Source: Methylobacterium sp. NMS14P | GTDB lineage: Bacteria > Pseudomonadota > Alphaproteobacteria > Rhizobiales > Beijerinckiaceae | Direction of reading: 5' to 3' | Assembly (NCBI RefSeq): GCF_028583545.1 | Contig: NZ_CP087106.1 | Span: forward strand, 5,501,001 to 5,565,000 | DNA: 64,000 nt | Shown here: one piece after another, positions 58,038 to 64,000 of the stretch | Numbering within the stretch: position 1 is the stretch's first letter | Layout: the number at the start of each line of letters is the position of its first letter | Made by a program: the position numbers and the translations under genes | Notes under the pieces: generated by a model | Databases searched by the model: none | What the model was told of the DNA's origin: nothing | What the model saw: the letters and a program-made list of their open reading frames with translations, nothing else

Positions 58038-60047
58038 ATGGACGCCCCCAGCCCGACGATCACGCCGAAGACGCAGGACCGTCAGGCCGAGCTGACCCTG
58101 CGGGGGATCGCGCTCGGCGCGGCCATCACGGTCGTGTTCATGGCCGCCAACCTCTACATGGGCCTGAAGACCGGGATGACGTTCTCGTCCTCGATCCCGG
58201 CCGCGATGATCTCGATGGGCGCCTTCCGGCTGATGGGCGGCGCCGGCATCCTCGAGAACAACATCGTGCAGACGCAGGCCTCGGCGGCCGGCACCCTCTG
58301 CAACGTCATCCTGGCGCTCCCCGGCCTCGTCCTCGTCGGCCACTGGCACGGTTTCCCGTTCTGGCAGACCACGGCCGTGTGCATGCTGGGCGGCCTGCTC
58401 GGCGTCGCCTTCTCGATCCCGCTCCGCCGCGCCCTCGTGTCGGGGAGCGATCTCCCCTATCCCGAGGGCATCGCCGCCGCGGAGGTGCTCAAGACCGGCC
58501 ACGAGGAAGAGGGCGGCCACGGCCTGCGGGACCTGCTCGGGGCCGCCGCGGCCGCCGGGACGATCGGGCTCGCCACCACGGGGCTGAGGGTCCTGGGCGA
58601 GGGCCTCAACGGTGCGGTCAGCCTCGGCGGCGCGGTGTTCCGCACCGGGACCGGCTTCTCGCTGGCGCTGGTCGGCGTCGGCTACCTCGTGGGCATCGGC
58701 GCCTGCCTCGCGCTGCTGACCGGCGTCCTGATCGCCTGGGGGATCGCGGTCCCGATCCTCACCGCCCTGTCGCCCGACTCCGGCAAGTCCGCGGGCGCGG
58801 CCGCCGAGGCAATCTGGTCCGGGCAGGTGCGCCTCATGGGCGCCGGGATCATCGCGGTGGGCGGGCTCTGGACCGTGGGCTCGCTGGCGCGCCCGATCGC
58901 GGGCAGCATCCGCGCCGCCCTGTCGGGCAGCGGCGGTCTCGGCAAGGATCACCCGCGCGAGGAGCGCGACCTGCCGATCACCTGGGTCGCCGCCGCGACG
59001 CTGGGCCTGTGCGTGCCGCTCGCGATCCTGTTCGGGTTCTTCGCCGGCGCCGCCGACCTCGGCGGCCTGATGATCATGCTGGCGGTGGCCGCCACCCTGT
59101 TCACCGTCCTGTTCGGCTTCCTGATGGCGGCGGCCTGCGGCTACCTCGCGGGCCTGCTGGGCTCCTCGTCGAGCCCGATCTCGGGGATCGGCATCCTGAC
59201 CACGATGGCGACCGCGCTGCTCCTGCCCCTGATCCTGGGTCACTCCGCCGGGCCCGAGGGCGACCGGTTCGTCACCGGCATGGCGCTGCTGCTGACGTCC
59301 GTGATCATCACCACCTCGTCGATCGCCAACGACAACCTGCAGGACCTGAAGACCGGGCAGGTGCTCGGCGCCACGCCCTGGCACCAGCAGGTCGCGCTCA
59401 TCCTGGGCGTCGGGGTCGGCGCCGTGGTGATCGCCCCGCTCCTGTCGCTGCTCTACGAGGCCTACGGCTTCGTCGGCGCGCCCGCGCATGACGGGCAGGA
59501 CGCGGGGAGCGCCATGCCGGCACCCCAGGCGGCCCTGATGACCCAGATCGCCAACGGCATCACGCACGGCGAGCTGCCCTGGACCATGGTGCTGATCGGC
59601 GCCGGACTCGGTGTGGTGCTGGTCGCCGCGGAGACCTGGCTGAAGCGGCGCGGCCTCACCTTCCCGGCCCTGACGGTCGGGATCGGCATGTACCTGCCGC
59701 TCTCGGTGGAGATGACGATCGCCATCGGCGGCATCCTCGGCTGGGTCGCCGAGCGCCGGCTGCGCGCCCGGGTCGGGGCGAAGGGAGACGCGAAGGCCGA
59801 CAAGGCGGTGGGGCAGGCCCGCCGCCGGGGCGTGCTCCTCGCCTCCGGGTTCCTCGTCGGCGAGAGCTGCGTCGGCGTGCTACTCGCCGGCACCGATCTC
59901 CTGGCGGGGCACAGCGCGGCGATCGCCGTCGTCGGCAAGGATTTCGCGCCCTACGCCACCGGGCTCGGCCTCGCGGTGTTCCTGGCGGGGCTCGCCGTCT
60001 ACCTGCGGATGGTCTCGCGACCGGAAGCGGCCCCGCGGGAGGCGTGA
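58038..60047 (+). CDS. OPT-family oligopeptide/metal-chelate transporter
   Basis: A 669-aa transporter with about 15 membrane helices. OPT features: TLRGIALGAAITVVFMAANLYMGLKTGMTF at the N-terminus, VQTQASAAGTL, SDLPYPEGIAAAEVLKTG and GSSSSPISGIGILT. The family moves small peptides or metal chelates across the inner membrane. The ATG at 58038 begins directly before the conserved region. Its stop overlaps the next gene (GTGA), so DUF2243 and the 51-aa membrane protein form an operon with it. Confidence 0.93.
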   Translation: MDAPSPTITPKTQDRQAELTLRGIALGAAITVVFMAANLYMGLKTGMTFSSSIPAAMISMGAFRLMGGAGILENNIVQTQASAAGTLCNVILALPGLVLVGHWHGFPFWQTTAVCMLGGLLGVAFSIPLRRALVSGSDLPYPEGIAAAEVLKTGHEEEGGHGLRDLLGAAAAAGTIGLATTGLRVLGEGLNGAVSLGGAVFRTGTGFSLALVGVGYLVGIGACLALLTGVLIAWGIAVPILTALSPDSGKSAGAAAEAIWSGQVRLMGAGIIAVGGLWTVGSLARPIAGSIRAALSGSGGLGKDHPREERDLPITWVAAATLGLCVPLAILFGFFAGAADLGGLMIMLAVAATLFTVLFGFLMAAACGYLAGLLGSSSSPISGIGILTTMATALLLPLILGHSAGPEGDRFVTGMALLLTSVIITTSSIANDNLQDLKTGQVLGATPWHQQVALILGVGVGAVVIAPLLSLLYEAYGFVGAPAHDGQDAGSAMPAPQAALMTQIANGITHGELPWTMVLIGAGLGVVLVAAETWLKRRGLTFPALTVGIGMYLPLSVEMTIAIGGILGWVAERRLRARVGAKGDAKADKAVGQARRRGVLLASGFLVGESCVGVLLAGTDLLAGHSAAIAVVGKDFAPYATGLGLAVFLAGLAVYLRMVSRPEAAPREA

Positions 60048-60652
60048 CGGATCCGCCGGCGCCCCGGGCGGGTTTCCCGCAGGACGCCGTCGCCCGCGCG
60101 GCCTCGGCCTCCGCCTCGCTGGAGTTGCGCATGAGAGCGGCTGACAGAGCGGCCCACACCCGGGAACGGGTCTTCCCCCTGAGCGCCGGAATCCTGTTCG
60201 GGCTCGGCCTCGGTGGCTTCTTCGACGGGATCGTGCTGCACCAGATCCTGCAATGGCACCACATGCTGAGCAGCTGGTACCCGATCGACACGATCCCGAA
60301 CCTCGAGTTGAACACCCGCTGGGACGGCCTCTTCCACAGCGCGACCTACGTCTTCGTGGTCCTCGGGCTGTTCATCCTCTGGCGCGCCGCGCACCGCACG
60401 CACCTCTACTGGTCCAGCAAGCTGCTCGCCGGGTCGCTCCTGATCGGCTGGGGCCTGTTCAACCTCGTCGAGGGCCTGATCGACCACGAGATCCTCGGCG
60501 TGCACCACGTCAACGAGCGGGCGCCGCCGGAGCAGTGGCTCTACTGGGACATCGGCTTCCTGCTCTGGGGTGGGGCCATGCTGGCCGCGGGCCTGGGCCT
60601 CGTCGTGGTCGGCAAGGGGGAGGAGGCGTCGCTGGCGCGCTCTCCCGCGTGA
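60044..60652 (+). CDS. DUF2243 membrane protein
   Basis: A 202-aa protein of the DUF2243 family with four helices. Family text: LFGLGLGGFFDGIVLHQILQWHHMLS, NTRWDGLFHSATYV and DHEILGVHHVNE, with many conserved His in likely membrane-facing positions that might bind metal or haem. Starts at GTG overlapping the OPT stop, though an ATG at 60131 would also leave the domain complete. Function unknown; linkage to OPT suggests metal handling. Confidence 0.85.
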   Translation: MTDPPAPRAGFPQDAVARAASASASLELRMRAADRAAHTRERVFPLSAGILFGLGLGGFFDGIVLHQILQWHHMLSSWYPIDTIPNLELNTRWDGLFHSATYVFVVLGLFILWRAAHRTHLYWSSKLLAGSLLIGWGLFNLVEGLIDHEILGVHHVNERAPPEQWLYWDIGFLLWGGAMLAAGLGLVVVGKGEEASLARSPA

Positions 60653-60804
60653 GGGCCGCCGGTCGCGGCCTGCGCCCGGTCCTGCCCTGGCTCGCCCTGG
60701 CGGCCGGCCTGATCCTCGCCACCCTGCCGGCCTGGCGGCCCCTGGTCTTCGGGACCGCGCTCACCGTCGAGGATCTTCTCACGCTGCGCTGCCTGACGCG
60801 CTGA
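60649..60804 (+). CDS. 51-aa membrane microprotein
   Basis: A 51-aa protein starting at GTG (60649) that overlaps the DUF2243 stop by four bases. One hydrophobic helix (PVLPWLALAAGLILATLPAW) and a short tail with VEDLLTLRCLTR. It is too short for usual gene calling, but the tight overlap makes it credible. Possibly a small subunit of the DUF2243 system. Confidence 0.6.
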   Translation: MRAAGRGLRPVLPWLALAAGLILATLPAWRPLVFGTALTVEDLLTLRCLTR

Positions 60805-60850
60805 TCCGCGCGTCCCGGCCCGTTCCGTAGGTCCCTTCTCAGGTCCCTTC

Positions 60851-61612
60851 TCACGCCCCTTCGGCCGCCTCGCCGAGCAGCGTCCGGACGAACCGGCGGG
60901 TGCGCGGGTCGGCCGGCCGGGCGAAGACGTCGGCGGCCGTGCCCTGCTCGACGATATGTCCCCCTTCCAGGAACACCACCGTGTCGGCGACGCGCCGCGC
61001 GAGGCGCAGGTCGTGGGTCGCCATCAGCATGGTCGTGCCCTCGCCCGCGAGGCCGGCGAGCACGTCCACCACCTCGGCGGCGAGTTCCGGATCGAGGGCC
61101 GAGGTCGGCTCGTCGCAGAGCAGCAGGCGCGGGGAGGGGGCCAGCGCCCGGGCGATCGCCACCCGCTGCTGCTGGCCGCCCGAAAGGCTGGCGGGCCAGT
61201 CCGCGGCCTTGTGGGCGAGGCCGACGCGCTCCAGCAGCTCGAGGGCGCGCGCCCGGGCCCGGTCCTGCGGCCACTTGCCGACGGTGACGAGCCCCTCGGT
61301 GACGTTCTCCATCACGGTGCGGTGGGGGAAGAGCTGGAAGTTCTGGAACACCATGCCGGTCTGCCGGCGCACGGCGAGCACGTCCCGCCGCGCCGGCGGG
61401 TTGCCGGGCCGGAAGGTGAGGCGGATGTCGCCGAGGGTCAGCGTCCCGGACTGCGGGACCTCCAGCAGGTTCGCGCAGCGCAGGAGCGTCGACTTGCCCG
61501 AGCCCGACGGGCCGATCAGCGCCGTGACGCGCCCTTCCGGCACCGCGAGGTCAACGCCCCGCAGGACCGGGTTGTCGCCGAAGCGCTTCTCGATGGCCGA
61601 CAGGGCGATCAC
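60851..61612 (-). CDS. Polar amino-acid ABC transporter ATPase
   Basis: A 253-aa ATPase of an amino-acid importer. Walker A GPSGSGKST, Q-loop VFQNFQLFPHRTVMEN, signature LSGGQQQR, Walker B LLLCDEP with SALDPEL, and H-loop MATHD. GTG start overlaps the permease stop by four bases. Third gene of a binding protein/permease/ATPase operon. Confidence 0.94.
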   Translation of the reverse strand: MIALSAIEKRFGDNPVLRGVDLAVPEGRVTALIGPSGSGKSTLLRCANLLEVPQSGTLTLGDIRLTFRPGNPPARRDVLAVRRQTGMVFQNFQLFPHRTVMENVTEGLVTVGKWPQDRARARALELLERVGLAHKAADWPASLSGGQQQRVAIARALAPSPRLLLCDEPTSALDPELAAEVVDVLAGLAGEGTTMLMATHDLRLARRVADTVVFLEGGHIVEQGTAADVFARPADPRTRRFVRTLLGEAAEGA

Positions 61613-62289
61613 GCGCGGGCCTCCAGGTAGCCGCCGTAGCGCCCGAGGCGCCGCTCCAGCAGCGTCTGGAGCCAGGACAGCAGCGTCGACAGGACGAGGT
61701 AGATCAGCGCCACCTCGATGTAGAGGATCAGCGGCTCGTAGGTGACCGCGACGATGCGCTGGGCCGCCTGGAACAGCTCCGGCACCGTGATGGCGGCCGC
61801 GAGCGAGGTGTCCTTCACCAGGGCGATGAAGGAGTTGGCGAGCGACGGCACCGCCACCCGCGCCGCCTGGGGCAGGATCGTGCGGCGCAGGGCCTGGACC
61901 GGCGTCATGCCGGTGGCGTAGGCCGCCTCCCACTGACCCTTCGGGATGGAGGCGATGGCGGCGCGGACGATCTCCGACGTGTAGGCGCCGACGTTCAGGG
62001 TGAACCCGATCACGGCGGCCGGGAAGGCGTCGATCAGGATGCCGGCGCTCGGCAGGCCGTAGAAGATCACGAACAGCTGCACGAGGAGCGGCGTGCCCCG
62101 GAAGATCCACACGTAGAACCAGGCCAGGGCCGCCAGGGGCCGGGGCGCGAACAGGCGCACGAGGGCGGTCCCGAGTCCCAGCGCGAGGCCCAGCGCGAAG
62201 GTGATGAGCGTCAGCGGCACGGTGAAGCGCAGGCCGGCCGCGAGCAGCGGCCCCAGCGACTGGAGCATGAGGTCGAGCCAGTGCGGCAC
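61609..62289 (-). CDS. Polar amino-acid ABC transporter permease
   Basis: A 226-aa His/Glu/Gln/Arg-type permease with five helices. The signature WIFRGTPLLVQLFVIFYGLP at the N-terminal end and EAAYATGMTPVQALRRTILPQAARVAVPSLANSFIALVKDTSL are standard for this family. It resembles cystine permeases (TcyL). It lies 93 bases after the binding-protein gene. Confidence 0.94.
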   Translation of the reverse strand: MPHWLDLMLQSLGPLLAAGLRFTVPLTLITFALGLALGLGTALVRLFAPRPLAALAWFYVWIFRGTPLLVQLFVIFYGLPSAGILIDAFPAAVIGFTLNVGAYTSEIVRAAIASIPKGQWEAAYATGMTPVQALRRTILPQAARVAVPSLANSFIALVKDTSLAAAITVPELFQAAQRIVAVTYEPLILYIEVALIYLVLSTLLSWLQTLLERRLGRYGGYLEARA

Positions 62290-62382
62290 GGGGCGGCGTC
62301 TCCTACCGGGCGATCGAAGCGAGGGGCTGTACGGGATCGGCGCCCGGGCGGGACTCGTCCGGGCGGACCCTCTGCGGACGGG

Positions 62383-63168
62383 TTACTTGGAGACGTCGGC
62401 CCCGAAGTACTTCTGGGCGATCGCCGCGTAGCTGCCGTCGGCCCTGATCGCCTCCAGCGCCTTGTCGATCGCGGCCTTCAGCCCCGGGTTGTTCTTGCGC
62501 ATGATGATCCCGGAGGCGTCCGCGTCGGCCTGCTCGGCGGCGATCTTCACGGGGGCGTTCGGCTTCTGCTTGTGGAAGTCCAGGAACGACAGGCTGTCGT
62601 TGACGGTGGCGTCGGCGCGGCCGGTGAGGACGAGCTGGATCGACTGGTCGAAGCCGTCCGTCCCGACGAGTTCGGCGCCGGACTGCTCGGCGAGGCGCGC
62701 GAAGTTGCTGGAGAGGCTCTGGGCGGCCTTCCTGCCCTTGAGGTCGGCGAAGGACTTGATGTCGGATCGGTCCGCCCGGGTGATCAGCACGGCCCGGGCG
62801 CGGATGTAGGGCTCGGAGAAGTCGAACTTCGCCCGCCGTTCCTTTGTGATGCCGACCTGGTTGATCACCACGTCGTAGCGCTTGCCGTCGAGGCCGGCGA
62901 TCAGCCCGTCCCACTTGCCCTCGAGGAATTGCGGCGTGACGCCCAGCTGCTCGGCGACCTTGCGGCCGATCTCGACGTCGAAGCCGACGAGCTGCCCGGA
63001 CGCGTCGTGGAACGTGAAGGGCGCGTAGGTGCCCTCGGTGCCGATGCGCAGGGTCTTGGCGGCGCGAATCGCGTCGAGATCGTCGGCCCGCGCGGGCGCG
63101 GCGAAGGGCACGGCGAGGAGCGTAGCGACGACGAGGGCCGCGACGCGGCCGGCGGAGAAGAATCTCAT
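62383..63168 (-). CDS. Amino-acid-binding periplasmic protein (cystine-like)
   Basis: A 261-aa solute-binding protein: signal peptide (1-26, ending APARA), then LRIGTEGTYAPFTFHDASGQLVGFDVEIGRKVAEQLG, DVVINQVGITKERRAKFDFSEPYI and DIKSFADLKGRKAAQ. The pattern is closest to FliY/TcyJ cystine-binding proteins. The start at 63168 (MRFFSAGR) begins the signal peptide. First gene of the importer operon, divergent to the DapA-family gene. Confidence 0.92.
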   Translation of the reverse strand: MRFFSAGRVAALVVATLLAVPFAAPARADDLDAIRAAKTLRIGTEGTYAPFTFHDASGQLVGFDVEIGRKVAEQLGVTPQFLEGKWDGLIAGLDGKRYDVVINQVGITKERRAKFDFSEPYIRARAVLITRADRSDIKSFADLKGRKAAQSLSSNFARLAEQSGAELVGTDGFDQSIQLVLTGRADATVNDSLSFLDFHKQKPNAPVKIAAEQADADASGIIMRKNNPGLKAAIDKALEAIRADGSYAAIAQKYFGADVSK

Positions 63169-63407
63169 TACAGTAGACCTCGAAAAGAAAGCGCTGTTCT
63201 CGCGCGGTCGCCGGGCATGATCTCGACGGTCGATCGACAAAGCAAAGAAGATCTTGGCCGTACAGGAAAGCCGGTGGGCTTGTCGACAGCGCGGTGCGCG
63301 CGGTCCGGAACGCGCCAGGACCGAGGCCGCGTGCTAAGAGGCGGCCGGATCCCGCCCACGGACACGGCCGTCCGCCGGGATGCCCGATCCCGGCAGAAGG
63401 ACCGCGC

Positions 63408-64000
63408 ATGACCTCCTCCGTCCCCGCCTATCGCGGCGTCTTCCCGGTCGCCCCCACGGTCTTCGACGCCGCGGGCGCCCTCGACCTCGACGGGCAGCGT
63501 CGGGCCGTCGACTTCATGATCGACGCCGGCAGCCAGGGCCTGTGCATCCTGGCCAACTTCTCCGAGCAGTTCGTCCTCACCGACGACGAGCGCGAGCGGG
63601 TGATGCACGCCGTGCTGGAGCACGTGGCCGGCCGCGTGCCGGTGATCGTGACGACGACGCACTTCGCCACGCAGGTCTGCGCCGAGCGCTCGCGCCGCGC
63701 CCAGGAGGCCGGCGCCGCGATGGTGATGATCATGCCGCCCTATCACGGCGCCACGATCCGCGTGCCGGAGCTCGGCCTCTTCGACTTCTTCCGCGCGGTC
63801 TCGGACGCGATCTCGATCCCGATCATGATCCAGGACGCGCCGGTGGCGGGCACGCCGCTGTCGGCGCCGCTCCTTGCGCGCATGGCCCGGGAGATCGCCA
63901 ACGTCGCCTACTTCAAGATCGAGACCGCGGGCGCCGCGTCCAAGCTCCGCGAGCTGATCGCGCTCGGCGGCGACGCCGTCGTGGGCCCGTGGGACGGCGA
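63408..64000 (+). CDS. Dihydrodipicolinate synthase-family aldolase (partial)
   Basis: The first 197 residues of a DapA/N-acetylneuraminate-lyase-family (beta/alpha)8 enzyme, cut by the window end with no stop. Start ATG at 63408 with AGAAGG ahead. Visible text: YRGVFPVAPTVFDAAG, GLCILANFSEQFVLTDDERE, VIVTTTHFATQVCAERSRRA, PPYHG and the likely Schiff-base Lys in AYFKIETAG. Members with this pattern act on sugar-acid or hydroxyproline-type keto acids rather than lysine biosynthesis. It may share regulation with the divergent importer. Confidence 0.9.
   Translation, partial: MTSSVPAYRGVFPVAPTVFDAAGALDLDGQRRAVDFMIDAGSQGLCILANFSEQFVLTDDERERVMHAVLEHVAGRVPVIVTTTHFATQVCAERSRRAQEAGAAMVMIMPPYHGATIRVPELGLFDFFRAVSDAISIPIMIQDAPVAGTPLSAPLLARMAREIANVAYFKIETAGAASKLRELIALGGDAVVGPWDG

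Noticed and set aside
57219..59567. Long minus-strand frame opposite the OPT gene
   Set aside because: The translation is a shadow of the OPT and YdcZ genes (Arg/Gly/Asp-rich, no folded domain).
1..64000. tRNA, rRNA, CRISPR arrays, insertion sequences or prophage genes
   Set aside because: No cloverleaf, rRNA-like segment, regular repeat-spacer series, transposase or phage structural gene was recognised on either strand; a tRNAscan/Infernal and ISfinder run would settle it.

Overview
The window is a GC-rich (about 70%) chromosomal stretch, most like an alphaproteobacterium of the Hyphomicrobiales and probably Methylobacterium or a close relative. The evidence is two MucR-family regulators, many lineage-type small secreted proteins, a high density of GTG/TTG starts with 4-base gene overlaps, and the overall style of the genes. 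The genus is inferred; no rRNA or tRNA gene is visible. No IS element, prophage or CRISPR array was recognised.

0-12 kb, minus strand: a central-carbon and respiratory block reads fumC > poxB > cupin > mqo > cioA/cydA > cioB/cydB. It continues into an AaeB/DUF1656/AaeA-type efflux set and an aldo/keto reductase. PoxB, Mqo and the bd-type oxidase all meet at the quinone pool. 12-17 kb: a CaiB-type CoA-transferase lies divergent to a citrate synthase carrying an N-terminal MerR-like helix-turn-helix, followed by a class II aldolase/adducin protein divergent to a LysR regulator. 17-18.6 kb: a COG4091-type SAF-domain oxidoreductase.

18.6-24.9 kb is the most distinctive accessory locus. A 76-aa precursor with a textbook double-glycine leader and a Gly/Val-rich core is divergent to an HlyD-type adaptor and a C39-peptidase ABC exporter, with AraC-family regulators on both sides. 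This looks like an uncharacterised class II bacteriocin/microcin-like system. 25-28 kb: an MFS transporter, then a low-GC FkbM methyltransferase gene broken by a one-base frameshift, the clearest sign of horizontal transfer.

28-37 kb: an alpha/beta hydrolase, a MucR regulator, a run of small secreted or lineage-specific genes, and a four-gene osmoprotectant ABC operon in E. coli yehZYXW order. 37-40 kb: an MHYT-PAS-GGDEF-EAL c-di-GMP protein translationally coupled to a BLUF-domain protein. 40-52.5 kb: SelO, an SDR, a PAP2 phosphatase, a second MucR, a VanZ-like protein with tandem repeats, CDP-diacylglycerol pyrophosphatase, many small proteins, a DUF4336 protein and a YgjV protein.

52.5-55.6 kb holds a second unusual candidate pathway: a GntA/YqcI-YcgG-type protein, a SAM methyltransferase and an EgtD-like amino-acid betaine synthase with altered substrate-pocket residues and no EgtB beside it. 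56-64 kb: an SDR, tandem YdcZ-type membrane proteins, an OPT transporter overlapping a DUF2243 protein and a 51-aa membrane protein, a polar amino-acid (cystine-like) ABC importer, and a DapA-family aldolase cut off by the window end.
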